Part shown: one piece after another, positions 54,020 through 62,752 of the stretch | Position numbering within the stretch: the stretch's first letter is position 1 | How the letters are laid out: each line of letters opens with the position of its first letter | Assembly (NCBI GenBank): GCA_024276305.1 | Contig: JAJRXK010000111.1 | Coordinates: 40,474 to 104,473 of the forward strand | Origin: Candidatus Krumholzibacteriota bacterium | Lineage (GTDB): Bacteria; Krumholzibacteriota; Krumholzibacteriia; JAJRXK01 | Direction: 5' to 3' | Length of the DNA stretch: 64,000 bases | Translations under genes and position numbers: made by a program | The notes under the pieces: generated by a model | What the model saw: only the letters and a program-made list of their open reading frames with translations | The model's database searches: none | What the model was told of the DNA's origin: nothing

Positions 54020-54122
54020 AAGACTGTCCTCGGTGGGTTGGAAGTGTCAGAATGGACCAGCTTCTTGCAGGGACTCCAGGCCCGAACCCCGCAGAGGCTC
54101 CGAGGAGGTCCGAACCCGACCC

Positions 54123-54833
54123 GTGGTCCGTATTGTCGCACACCGAGGCGATCGCGCCTACGCCCCCGAGAACACGGTGGCGGCCTTCGAACAGGCCCTG
54201 GCCAAGGGCGCTGATTCGCTGGAGATGGACCTGCAGCTGAGCTCCGACTTCGAGGTGATCGTCTTTCACGACGAGCAATTGCACCGACTCACGCGGAGCC
54301 GAGGAACGCCAGCGGACTACCCGGCGGCGGAGCTGGGCCGCATCCAGGTCCAGGCCGACCGATTTCCGGCGACCGCCCAGGCCTGCATTCCCACCCTCGC
54401 CGAAGTCCTCGACCTCGTCGCCGACCGATGCCCCCTCTACTTGGAACTCAAGAGCGCCGGACCGCAGAACGGCCTCCTGGTGGAACGCGTGCTCGACCTC
54501 CTGCCTCCTTCATCTCCCCACACTCTGGCCAGCTTCGACCGCGAAATCGTGGACCTCTGCCTCGCGGCCGGCCGACCCACCGCCCTCATCGCCAAGGCGG
54601 CGGCTTCGGCCCGGAGAATGTGCCTGCAACAGCCGCAGTTGCAGGCGATAAGCCTTTGGTTTGGATCTATCGACGAATCTTTGTGCAAGCAAATTGCGCA
54701 ACAAGAGATCGAACTCTGGGCCTGGACCGTCAACGATCGCCGCGATTGGTGGAGGCTCCAGCGCTTGGGGGTGCAGGCCATCTGCACCGACAATCCCGGG
54801 GGAGCTGTGGACTGGAGAGAGAGCTGCCCATGA
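54123..54833 (+). CDS. Glycerophosphodiester phosphodiesterase
   Basis: 236 residues from a GTG at 54123; a GGAGG lies upstream but at 14 bases, so the start is not certain and the frame is open to 54033. Family marks: VAHRGDRAYAPENT with the catalytic His, LEMDLQLSSD, VIVFHDEQLHRLT with the second His, PLYLELKS and WTVNDRRDWWRL, ending ICTDNPGGAV. The enzyme releases glycerol-3-phosphate from deacylated phospholipids. No signal peptide, so cytoplasmic. Its stop overlaps the start of the glycerol-3-phosphate dehydrogenase gene by four bases, which makes a substrate-to-product pair. Confidence 0.88.
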   Translation: MVRIVAHRGDRAYAPENTVAAFEQALAKGADSLEMDLQLSSDFEVIVFHDEQLHRLTRSRGTPADYPAAELGRIQVQADRFPATAQACIPTLAEVLDLVADRCPLYLELKSAGPQNGLLVERVLDLLPPSSPHTLASFDREIVDLCLAAGRPTALIAKAAASARRMCLQQPQLQAISLWFGSIDESLCKQIAQQEIELWAWTVNDRRDWWRLQRLGVQAICTDNPGGAVDWRESCP

Positions 54834-56359
54834 GCCCTCCCGAATACGACCTCATCGTCATCGGAGGCGGAATCCACGGCTGCGCGGTGGCCCGGGACGC
54901 CGCGCTCCGAGGATTGCGGGTGGCGCTCTTCGAGCGGGGAGATCTGGGCTGCGCCACCAGCTCCGCCAGCACCAAGCTCGCCCACGGGGGTCTGCGCTAC
55001 CTCGAAACCCTGCGCCTGAGCCTCGTCCGTGAGGGGCTTCGCGAACGGCACCACCTCCTCCACGCAGCTCCCCACCTGACCCGGGCCCTGCCCTTCTTGC
55101 TTCCCCTCTACGACGGCGGAAGGTGGGGAAGGTGGACCCTGCGAGCCGGCCTCACGGTCTACGATCTCCTGGCGGGAGGCGACACTCCCGGCCGCCACCG
55201 CCGCATCTCGAAGGAGCGCTGCCTCGAGATCGAGCCCGGGCTCCGGACGGAGGGATTGGGGGGAGGCTTCACCTTCTTCGATGCCCAAGTCGACGACGCC
55301 CGCCTCTGCATCGAGAACGCCCTCGATGCCGCGGACCACGGCGCCGCGATCACTCCCCGTTGCGAAGTCATCGGATTGCTCGAAGCAGAGGGCCGCATCG
55401 CCGGAGTCCGAACACGGGACAGTGGCGGCGCGGTAGGAGAGTGGAGGAGTCGGGCGGTGGTCAATTGTGCGGGCCCCTGGGTGGCTCGGGTGAGCGACGG
55501 TCAGGTCCTGGCCTCGAGGGTCCGTCTCCGATGGAGTCGCGGCACCCACATCGTTCTGCCCCGCCGCACCCAAGGGCACGCACTTCTCCTCACCGCCCCC
55601 CAGGACGGCCGAGTGGTCTTCGCCCTCCCCTACAAGGGCTGCACCCTGGTGGGAACGACCGAAGTGGAAGTGCGGGCCGCCACCGATTCGGTCGAAGCCA
55701 CTCCCGAGGAGATCGAGTACCTGCTGGAGTGCAGCCGCTACTATTGGCCGGAGCAGTCCGCGAGCTCCGAAGACGTCCTCTTCTCCTTCGCCGGACTGCG
55801 CACCCTGCCCGGAGACGAGAGAGGCCCGCTGGGCCGGATCTCGAGGGAAGCCAGAATCCAGGAGGACGCCCCGGGGCTACTGACCCTGGTCGGCGGCAAG
55901 CTCACCACCCATCGTGCCACCGCCGAGGCCTTGGTCGATCGACTCCAACCCCGCCTGGGAGAGTCGCTTCCACCATCGTCCACCTTCCTTCGACCTCTGC
56001 CGGGGGCGGGCGGGCCCCCGATGAACGAATACTTCGAGGTGGCCGAAGACCTCCTCTTCGAGAAGTACCCCCAGACCGATCTGGGAGTGCTCCGTCACCT
56101 GCTGGGATGCTACGGACGCCGCCATCTGGAGGTGCTCCGCCACTTCGACCGCGACCCCTCCACCGGACGCCGCCTCGAGCAGCGCCATCCCTTCACTCAG
56201 GCCGAGGTCAATATGCTCGTCGAGCAGGAGTGGGCCCAGAGTGTCGAGGACTTGGTGCGACGCCGGACCTATCGAATCTTCCGGGGGGGATTCGACGATG
56301 CCGCACGATCGGCGTGGGAGAAGGCCCTCTCCAAGGCCCAGGCCCTGCTCGTGCCCTAG
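54830..56359 (+). CDS. glpD: FAD-dependent glycerol-3-phosphate dehydrogenase
   Basis: 509 residues from ATG 54830, which overlaps the phosphodiesterase stop (ATGA). It opens YDLIVIGGGIHGCAVARDAA, the FAD-binding site, followed by SSASTKLAHGGLRYLE, the GlpD signature; later VNCAGPW, TLVGTTEVEV and LTLVGGKLTTHRATAE are all typical. The C-terminal domain (about 390-509) is helical. The enzyme oxidises glycerol-3-phosphate to dihydroxyacetone phosphate and passes electrons to quinone. Together with the phosphodiesterase it recycles phospholipid headgroups into central metabolism. Confidence 0.93.
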   Translation: MSPPEYDLIVIGGGIHGCAVARDAALRGLRVALFERGDLGCATSSASTKLAHGGLRYLETLRLSLVREGLRERHHLLHAAPHLTRALPFLLPLYDGGRWGRWTLRAGLTVYDLLAGGDTPGRHRRISKERCLEIEPGLRTEGLGGGFTFFDAQVDDARLCIENALDAADHGAAITPRCEVIGLLEAEGRIAGVRTRDSGGAVGEWRSRAVVNCAGPWVARVSDGQVLASRVRLRWSRGTHIVLPRRTQGHALLLTAPQDGRVVFALPYKGCTLVGTTEVEVRAATDSVEATPEEIEYLLECSRYYWPEQSASSEDVLFSFAGLRTLPGDERGPLGRISREARIQEDAPGLLTLVGGKLTTHRATAEALVDRLQPRLGESLPPSSTFLRPLPGAGGPPMNEYFEVAEDLLFEKYPQTDLGVLRHLLGCYGRRHLEVLRHFDRDPSTGRRLEQRHPFTQAEVNMLVEQEWAQSVEDLVRRRTYRIFRGGFDDAARSAWEKALSKAQALLVP

Positions 56360-56471
56360 AGTCCACCCAGAACGAGGTCCCCCAATTCGCACCGAGAGCT
56401 GACATATTCCATCCGGACGGGTACACTTCGGAGGTTGTCGAAATCGAATTCAGCTCCAGTGCCGACCTGCG

Positions 56472-57311
56472 ATGAAAGCCAAAGACTCTGCACAGAAACC
56501 AACAGCTCGCGGTCGACGAGGGAATCTGGACGGCGTCGATCCGGCGGTGGCCGAAGGTCTGGGTTTCCTGGGCCTGACCGCCTACGAGATTCGCGTCTAC
56601 AACGCGATCCTGCGCCACCCGCACAGCCGAGTCCCCGAAGTGGCGCGACTGAGCAAAGTGCCTCAGCCCAAGGTCTATTCCACCGTGAAGCGCCTCCTCG
56701 AGCGAGGACTCCTCGAGACGCACCTCGGACCGGTGAACGAGTACAGCGCCCTCGAACCGGCGGAAGGTTTTCTGCCCTTGGTCGAAGAATCCAAGCTTCG
56801 GCAGAACGAAGCCCTCCGCGCCATCGAATTGCTCCAGCGCCGACACGAGGAGGCCACGGAGGGACTCACCCAGCGGGAGGGCCGGATCAAGCTCTTCCAG
56901 GGCCGGCCCGCGGCGGCGCGGGCCTTCCGTGAACTCGTCCAACGAGCGCGCAGCGAAGCTCTGGTCATCGCGCAATTCCCGGTGGTCACCGCCGACTACC
57001 TCGAGCCCATCGAGCGGCTCGTGGCCCAGGGAGGGACCGCCAAAGTGCTCTGCGAAGTGTCCGGATCCATCGACGAGGAAGAGAAGGACTTCATGAGTCG
57101 AGCCCGGAGCGCGGGCGCGACGCTGCGGCGCATCGAGTCGGTCCCCACTCGGATGGCGGTCTTCGACCAGAGGATCGTGACCCTCCCCATGAGCGACCCC
57201 GCCCCTCACCACGGCGACGGCTTCATGATGCTCGAAGTCCGCAACAGCGAGCTCGCCAAGAGCTTCGGTCAGATCTACGACTTGCTCTGGAGTCAGGGCC
57301 GCAAGTTCTGA
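56472..57311 (+). CDS. TrmB-family transcriptional regulator
   Basis: 279 residues. An N-terminal winged helix (GLGFLGLTAYEIRVYNAILR, then VPEVARLSKVPQPKVYSTVK and LLERGLLETH, about 28-92) is followed by a coiled segment (about 105-135) and a sugar-binding-type TrmB domain (about 140-270). The family is best known in Archaea but also occurs in bacteria. It lies 113 bases downstream of glpD and converges with the aminophenol-type operon; its last 19 bases overlap the end of that operon. It could control either neighbour. The 5' region holds no clear operator. Confidence 0.83.
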   Translation: MKAKDSAQKPTARGRRGNLDGVDPAVAEGLGFLGLTAYEIRVYNAILRHPHSRVPEVARLSKVPQPKVYSTVKRLLERGLLETHLGPVNEYSALEPAEGFLPLVEESKLRQNEALRAIELLQRRHEEATEGLTQREGRIKLFQGRPAAARAFRELVQRARSEALVIAQFPVVTADYLEPIERLVAQGGTAKVLCEVSGSIDEEEKDFMSRARSAGATLRRIESVPTRMAVFDQRIVTLPMSDPAPHHGDGFMMLEVRNSELAKSFGQIYDLLWSQGRKF

Positions 57312-58693
57312 GGGCCCGAGGACGCGGCGGCCGCCACGACCTTGAATTCCACGGCGATCGGGGTGGGGAGACGGTCGATCTCCACCGTGGTTCTCGTCGC
57401 TCCGATCTCCGAAAAATACTCCGCATATACTCGGTTGAAGACCTCGAAGTCCCGTTCGATGTCGATGAGAAAGCACTGCACGTCGAGAACATCCTCGAGC
57501 CGAGACCCACTCGCCTCGAGGACGGTGCGAATATTCTCGATCACCGCACGGGTTTGGGCTTCGATGTCGTAGTCCTGCACCCGACCCTCGCGATCCCAGA
57601 CCGGTCCTCCCGGAACCTCATCACTGCCCGGAGTCCGCGGTCCCATCCCCGAGAGGAAGATCAACCCCCCGGCACGTCGCGCGTGAGGGAAGGCTCCCAC
57701 CGGTCGGGGAGCGGCAGCGGCATGGACGACTGCGGGGTCCCAAGTCGAAGTCGCCTCCGGGGAAAGGGAGGGTGAGGGAGGCCCGCCTCCGGCCAAGACT
57801 TCGCGATCCCCCTCGAAGCGCTCCACCTCGGACTCATCGAATTCGAGGACCGCGGCCGGACGAAGAGTCGGAGTCAGAGAGAGGACCGCCGCCCCGGTCC
57901 CCACCAGAGGCTGATAGTCGAAGACCCGCCCCCGGTAGTCATTGGTCTGGCCCATGAGGCCGGCCAGCCACCAGATGGCCTTGAGTTTCTGATCGGCATT
58001 GGCCTGGGCGTGGACTTCCCGAGCGTGGTGGGACACGTCCTCGAGCCTTCCCTCCCCCAGGATCTCCACGATCTTCCGATTCCATTCGTCGTCCTTGACC
58101 GAAGAGATCCGGTCCTCCGAAGGCTCGATGGGACGAGTGAACATACGATTGCTCAGAGCGCTCACCGCAACGGCGACCGCGGTCTTCCCGCTCGCTTCGA
58201 TCGCATCGCGGGCCGCCTTTCCCAGCACCAGGGTCTCGGCCCGATCCGCATAGACATTGCACGAGACGATGGACGCGGGAATCGCGTTGTCGGGATTGAG
58301 GAGCTTCAGCGCCACCACGCTTCCGGTGTCGACGGGGAAGCCCGCATAGGCCACCGTCCTCGCGTGAAGACCACGACGGCGTGCCGCTTCGCAGTAGGAC
58401 TCGGCGAAGTCGGCATCGATGCGCAACTCGTAGGGAACCGAACCCAGCTCATGCCATTCCGGATCGACCAGGGTCCACCGGGGAGAGGGGTCGGCCTGAA
58501 TCTGGTGCCCCAGGATGCTGGTCCACTGAGTGGAATAGAGGACCAGCAGATCGGGGTCGAGGCGTTGGATTTCCTCGCGAGCCGCGTCGAAGGCCCGACG
58601 AAGCCTGGTCCAGGCCGGACTGGCCTCGGGGACGAGGAGAGGGTGGGGACGACCGGGAACCAGGAACCCGGCCCGCAGTGGAGATTCGCTCAT
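57293..58693 (-). CDS. Fusion: 2-aminophenol 1,6-dioxygenase alpha-type subunit + RidA-family 2-aminomuconate deaminase
   Basis: 466 residues from ATG 58693, which overlaps the beta-subunit stop as ATGA. Residues 1 to about 300 are a LigB-fold subunit of the protocatechuate/aminophenol dioxygenase type (LVLYSTQWTSILGHQIQA, VAYAGFPVDTGSVVALKLLN, VAVAVSALSNRMF); the iron-binding His pair is missing, as in AmnA. A Pro/Ser linker follows, and residues from about 335 form a RidA domain of the AmnD type (VGAFPHARRAGGLIFLSGMG, YDIEAQTRAVIENI, TRTTVEIDRLPTPIAVEFK). AmnD deaminates 2-aminomuconate to 4-oxalocrotonate. Normally these are separate genes. The 3' end overlaps the convergent TrmB gene by 19 bases. 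Confidence 0.86.
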   Translation of the reverse strand: MSESPLRAGFLVPGRPHPLLVPEASPAWTRLRRAFDAAREEIQRLDPDLLVLYSTQWTSILGHQIQADPSPRWTLVDPEWHELGSVPYELRIDADFAESYCEAARRRGLHARTVAYAGFPVDTGSVVALKLLNPDNAIPASIVSCNVYADRAETLVLGKAARDAIEASGKTAVAVAVSALSNRMFTRPIEPSEDRISSVKDDEWNRKIVEILGEGRLEDVSHHAREVHAQANADQKLKAIWWLAGLMGQTNDYRGRVFDYQPLVGTGAAVLSLTPTLRPAAVLEFDESEVERFEGDREVLAGGGPPSPSLSPEATSTWDPAVVHAAAAPRPVGAFPHARRAGGLIFLSGMGPRTPGSDEVPGGPVWDREGRVQDYDIEAQTRAVIENIRTVLEASGSRLEDVLDVQCFLIDIERDFEVFNRVYAEYFSEIGATRTTVEIDRLPTPIAVEFKVVAAAASSGPQNLRP

Positions 58694-59598
58694 GACTCCT
58701 CCGCCTCGTGCGAATGCAGGACCGGATTCCACTCCACGACCGCATTGCCCGTCCCGATGACATTGCCGTAGGCGTGGACCTCGGCCGGGTAGTCGGGAAT
58801 GCCCAGAACCGCGAGCATCCAGGTCAGCGAGCCATCCTTGGCTTCGCTCGTGGCCTGCTCGATGAAGTCGGACATCTCGTCGAGAACCTGGGCCGACTTT
58901 CCCCGGCGAAAGAGCTCGAGCAAATGCATGTCCCACAAGTACTGACCGTGGTGATAGACATGCTCGTGGCTCATGTCCTCGGGAATCTCCGGCTCCACGG
59001 TGAAGTGGCGATGGCTGAGGCTGCAACTCGCCAGCACCACGGCCCGCCGGCCGGTGGATTCGACGGCCCGCAGGGTGGCCTCTCCCAGACGGAGCATCTC
59101 CTCCTGACCCGCGTCGTTTCCGAAATCGAAGTGCGCGCGATTCGAAGAAATGGCCACGATGGGAATGTCCCAGGCCGGATTGATCAAGTGGCAGGCCGCG
59201 ATGGTGCCGTAGTCGACCCGGAAGTCCGGGTTGCGCATGAGCTTCGAGACCAGCCGAGCTTCGTGGGCCGCCTCAGCGATGGCCTCGGCCAATTCCACAT
59301 CCACATCGAGTTCGTAGTGGTAGCGAAAGAGGTGCGGAAAGATGGGGTCGACCGAAAGACCCTCGAAATGATCTACGCCCAGGAGATGATGCCCCTGCAC
59401 GGTCTTCCAATGCGGCGAGTGAACGATCAGCACCTCGGGATCGAGGGCCAACACGCTCCGGCGACAGCGCTCGTATCCCCACCTCAAGACCTCCCACCCA
59501 CACTCCGCTCGCGGCTCGTTCTGCGGAGGATTCTCGGCGTAGACGAGGTGAGGGGGATGCGGGGCCAGCACTCCGGCCAGGATCGATCCCTTCGACAA
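58690..59598 (-). CDS. 2-aminophenol 1,6-dioxygenase beta-type catalytic subunit
   Basis: 302 residues from a TTG right after the aldehyde dehydrogenase stop, with GGGAGG seven bases upstream. It opens LAGVLAPHPPHLVYAENPPQ, carrying the iron-ligand His of class III extradiol dioxygenases, then VLIVHSPHWKTVQGHH, MRNPDFRVDYGTIAACHLIN, LASCSLSHRHF and YGNVIGTGNAVVEW. These match AmnB/CnbCb closely. The enzyme opens the ring of 2-aminophenol or a substituted relative to 2-aminomuconate 6-semialdehyde. Its stop overlaps the start of the alpha-deaminase fusion, which is consistent with a hetero-oligomer made in step. Confidence 0.88.
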   Translation of the reverse strand: MSKGSILAGVLAPHPPHLVYAENPPQNEPRAECGWEVLRWGYERCRRSVLALDPEVLIVHSPHWKTVQGHHLLGVDHFEGLSVDPIFPHLFRYHYELDVDVELAEAIAEAAHEARLVSKLMRNPDFRVDYGTIAACHLINPAWDIPIVAISSNRAHFDFGNDAGQEEMLRLGEATLRAVESTGRRAVVLASCSLSHRHFTVEPEIPEDMSHEHVYHHGQYLWDMHLLELFRRGKSAQVLDEMSDFIEQATSEAKDGSLTWMLAVLGIPDYPAEVHAYGNVIGTGNAVVEWNPVLHSHEAEES

Positions 59599-61074
59599 CT
59601 AGCTGCCTCCCGGGCCGGGTTCTGCGCTCAGATCGATGCACACGTTGCGCGATTCGCTGAAGAAATCCAAGGACCAACGCCCTCCCTCGCGCCCCATCCC
59701 GCTCTCCTTCATCCCTCCGAAGGGGACCCGCAGGTCTCGGAGGAGCCACGTGTTCACCCACACCATCCCGCACTGCAAGCCTGCGGCCACCCGGTGAGCC
59801 CGGTTCAGGTCCCGGGTCCAGACCGAGGCGCTCAGGCCATAGGGCGAATCATTGGCGAGGGCGAGGGCCTCCCCCTCGTCCTCGAAGCGGTGGACCGTCA
59901 CCACCGGACCGAAGATCTCCTCCCGGACGCAGCGGGCATCGGGAGACAGATCGGCGACCACCGCGGGATTGAGGAATGCTCCCCCGGCCAAGGCCGCCCC
60001 GAATTCGGGACGATCCCCACCGCAGAGGATTCTCCCGCCTTCCTCCCGGGCGAGGCGCAGGTAGCCCTCGACCTTGTCGCGGTGCGCCCGGCTGATGAGA
60101 GCGCCCACCCGGGTCTCTTCGTCGGAGGGATCTCCCACCACCAACTTCCTCACCTCGGTCACCAGAGCCTCGACGAAGCGCTCGTAGATGGGGTGCTCCA
60201 CGTAGATTCGCGAACCGCAGAGACAGATCTCGCCTTGGTTGGTGAAGGCGGCCCGCACCGCTCCCCGCACCGCCCGATCGAAGTCGGCATCCCCGAAGAC
60301 CAGGGTGGGATTCTTCCCTCCCAACTCGAGGCTCAGCTTCTTGAAGCGCGGCGCGGCGGCGGCGGCGACCTTTCGTCCCGTGGCCGTACCGCCGGTGAAG
60401 GAGATCGCCCGCACCCCGGGGTCTTCGACCAGAGCCTGCCCAGCCTCGGCCCCGTAGCCATGGACCAGATTGAACACGCCGGGCGGCAGACCGACTTTCC
60501 GCATCACCTCGGCCAAGGCCGTCGCAGTGACCGGAGTGAGTTCGCTGGGCTTGGCCACCACGGTATTGCCCATGGCCAGGGCGGGAGCCACTTTCCAACT
60601 CAACAGATAGAGAGGCAGGTTCCAGGGCGTGATCAATCCGGCCACGCCGACCGGCGCCCGGAGAGTGTAGTTGATGGCCGAAGCCATCTGGTGAAAACCG
60701 GTCTCCGCGTGACGCACCGCGCCGGCGAAGAAACGGAAGTTCGCCACCGCTCGAGGAAGATCCACGGTGCGGGCGAGCCACCGAGCCTTGCCACTGTCCT
60801 CGGACTCGAGACGAGCAAAGACCTCGAGCTGGTCCTCGATGGAGTCGGCGATCGCATCGAGGAATTCCGATCGGTCGGCGACCGAAGTGGCGGCCCATGC
60901 GGTGGCCGCCTCCTGGGCCGCCGCGACCGCGGCCCGCAGGTCTTCGGCCCGACCCCGGGCAATCCGGTGGGTGATCCGGCCGGTGGCCGGTTGGACATTG
61001 TCGATCCAATCGCCGCCGACCGAGGCCACTTCTTCTCCGCCGACGAAGTGAAGGAGCCGAGGAATTGGAGTCAT
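59599..61074 (-). CDS. Aldehyde dehydrogenase, 2-aminomuconate/2-hydroxymuconate semialdehyde type
   Basis: 491 residues from ATG 61074; the frame is open to GTG 61149 but that would overlap the preceding gene. ALDH marks are GLITPWNLPLYLLSWKVAP, VVAKPSELTPVTA, FTGGTATGRKVA, LELGGKNPTLVF with the general-base Glu, NQGEICLCGSRIYV with the catalytic Cys, and EEIFGPVVTV. Overall form is that of AmnC/NbaE, which oxidises 2-aminomuconate 6-semialdehyde with NAD to 2-aminomuconate. It sits immediately before the dioxygenase subunit, so the pathway steps lie together in one operon. Confidence 0.9.
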   Translation of the reverse strand: MTPIPRLLHFVGGEEVASVGGDWIDNVQPATGRITHRIARGRAEDLRAAVAAAQEAATAWAATSVADRSEFLDAIADSIEDQLEVFARLESEDSGKARWLARTVDLPRAVANFRFFAGAVRHAETGFHQMASAINYTLRAPVGVAGLITPWNLPLYLLSWKVAPALAMGNTVVAKPSELTPVTATALAEVMRKVGLPPGVFNLVHGYGAEAGQALVEDPGVRAISFTGGTATGRKVAAAAAPRFKKLSLELGGKNPTLVFGDADFDRAVRGAVRAAFTNQGEICLCGSRIYVEHPIYERFVEALVTEVRKLVVGDPSDEETRVGALISRAHRDKVEGYLRLAREEGGRILCGGDRPEFGAALAGGAFLNPAVVADLSPDARCVREEIFGPVVTVHRFEDEGEALALANDSPYGLSASVWTRDLNRAHRVAAGLQCGMVWVNTWLLRDLRVPFGGMKESGMGREGGRWSLDFFSESRNVCIDLSAEPGPGGS

Positions 61075-61108
61075 AGCGGTCTGGCCTCGGCTCGCGCGAA
61101 GGGGCGGC

Positions 61109-61480
61109 TCAGGCTTCCGGAAGTTGGAGCCACTGGAGAGCGGCCTCACGCGTCGAGAAGATCTCGTAGCTGTGAAGCTGCTCTTTCATCCGAGTGTAGA
61201 CCATTCCCAGCGCCGTTTCCCGTGGAGAATCGATGAGCAGGGCCCACCGTGCTCCTTCGAAGAGCTGGGGATCCTTGGCGGCGATGAACTTCGGAAAGTC
61301 CGCTTTCTCGACTTGGAGGGTGGCCCCGCGAAAGTCCGAGATCCCGAAGGCAATCGGACCGAAGGTGACCTGCTCGTGGACCGAGCTGAGAGCCTCGAGA
61401 AGAGTGGGCGTATCCACGACCCCTTGGTATCGAATCTCGACCAGACGCCTCTCGGCGTCGATTTCTAACTGGAAACTCAT
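61109..61480 (-). CDS. Small STAS/SpoIIAA-like protein
   Basis: 123 residues from ATG 61480, supported by AGGAG seven bases upstream; the frame is open to 61570 without a better start. It opens SFQLEIDAERRLVEIRYQGV and has a beta-alpha-beta build with DFRGATLQVEKADF and ALGMVYTRMKEQLHSYEIFS. This resembles the SpoIIAA-like/STAS-SEC14 group, found in many bacteria without known function. It lies between the asparaginase-like gene and the dehydrogenase of the operon and may be a small regulatory or lipid-binding protein. Confidence 0.6.
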   Translation of the reverse strand: MSFQLEIDAERRLVEIRYQGVVDTPTLLEALSSVHEQVTFGPIAFGISDFRGATLQVEKADFPKFIAAKDPQLFEGARWALLIDSPRETALGMVYTRMKEQLHSYEIFSTREAALQWLQLPEA

Positions 61481-61573
61481 CGCACAGCTCCTGGGGAGAG
61501 TCGTTGGCGAGTTCAGTCGGCGGTGATGGCGAGAGAATGATGCAAGGCAGGGATCCACGAGGCGGATCACTAT

Positions 61574-62752
61574 CTACAGGGGATCACGGTTTCTGCAAGG
61601 TGTAGATCCCGGATTCCGGAAAGAAATCCAGCGGTCGGCATCGGGATCCCAGTCGTTCCAGGTCGGAATCTTCCCCAGGGTTTCCAGTCGTTCCTCCGGC
61701 ACGATTCCGGGGACCAGAAAGGCCTTCTGCTTGTACAGCGGGTAGGGATTGCGCAATTCGAAGCCCAGGGTGCCGAGGATCCCGCGCGCTACATACCAGG
61801 TCGCTCGGGGGTCCCAGCCGTGGGCGATCTTGATCACCACTCCCAGCCCCCTGGGATAGTCGGGATGGACCACCGCCAAGCCCAGGAGCCCGTCGGCTCC
61901 CTCCTTGGCGATCACCTTCCCCTCTCCGCATTTGAGCACTGTGGAGTCGAGGCGATTGAAGCCCCCGACGAGGTCGGGGTGGCGCACCATGGCCTCCCAG
62001 ATCCAATTCGAGTCGCGACGCCGGGCCAGACCGGCGTAGATCTGGGCCAATTCGCCAACGGTCATGGCCAGCGTGGGAAAGCCATCCCCATCGCGCGCGA
62101 TGCGACGGGGCTGCCAACTCGATCCCAGGTCTCGACGAATCAACTCCACATACTCCGCGAACCAGGGATGGCCGGGGAGGGTATAGCCAACCCGATTCCA
62201 TCCCCGCAACCGACAGCCCCGAAGAATGGCTGCATGCTGACCACTGGAATTGTTGTACCAGCGTCGAGGCCGACGCACCTGCCGTCCGAATTGGACCAAC
62301 GGGAGATCGAGAGGAGTCTGCATCAATCCCCATTCGCTGCGGTGGAGAAGGGACTGCGCGGCCGCGACGTGGTCCGCGCTCCCGTTGTGGCTCGCCACCG
62401 CGATGGCCTTCTGCTCCCAGGTGGTCTCGGGATCGAGGACCTCGGCGAATACCTCGAGCATCAGAGGCTTCATCATGCTCCGGCCGTAGCACAGGACCTG
62501 GCCGCCGAAGCTGTGGATGATCTCCCCGCCCGCAGACCAGGCCACCGCGCCGTGGATCGTGGTCTCGCTCACCCCGTTGCGGCGATAGTCGACCAGGGGC
62601 TCCCACTCCACATCGCGGCCGGTGGGGATCCCCTCGATCTCCTCCCCCAACGAAGACCGGGGAAAGACTCGGCTGTCCCGGGCGAGCTCGGACTCCTCGT
62701 GGGGCCACGGTCGCGTCGAGAGATCCTCGGGATGGAATCGCGGATCTTTCAC
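61574..62752 (-). CDS. Asparaginase_II-family (thermolabile L-asparaginase type) hydrolase
   Basis: 392 residues from a GTG at 62752 that overlaps the stop of the upstream monooxygenase gene; GGAGGAGG lies seven bases upstream. Landmarks are AIAVASHNGSADHVAAAQSL, WYNNSSGQHAAILRGCRLRG, GDGFPTLAMTVGELAQIYAG, and GEGKVIAKEGADGLLGLAVV, which follow the Asparaginase_II pattern (SHSGEPEH, YHNCSGKHAG, GCGAPTFALP, KxGAEG) but with several changes. It is therefore likely an amidase with a different substrate rather than a housekeeping asparaginase. In this operon it may release an amino or amide group from a ring precursor; that is inference. Confidence 0.75.
   Translation of the reverse strand: MKDPRFHPEDLSTRPWPHEESELARDSRVFPRSSLGEEIEGIPTGRDVEWEPLVDYRRNGVSETTIHGAVAWSAGGEIIHSFGGQVLCYGRSMMKPLMLEVFAEVLDPETTWEQKAIAVASHNGSADHVAAAQSLLHRSEWGLMQTPLDLPLVQFGRQVRRPRRWYNNSSGQHAAILRGCRLRGWNRVGYTLPGHPWFAEYVELIRRDLGSSWQPRRIARDGDGFPTLAMTVGELAQIYAGLARRRDSNWIWEAMVRHPDLVGGFNRLDSTVLKCGEGKVIAKEGADGLLGLAVVHPDYPRGLGVVIKIAHGWDPRATWYVARGILGTLGFELRNPYPLYKQKAFLVPGIVPEERLETLGKIPTWNDWDPDADRWISFRNPGSTPCRNRDPL

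Noticed and set aside
54033..54122. Upstream GTG for the phosphodiesterase gene
   Set aside because: It would add 30 residues without family similarity; homologues begin just before the VAHRG segment.
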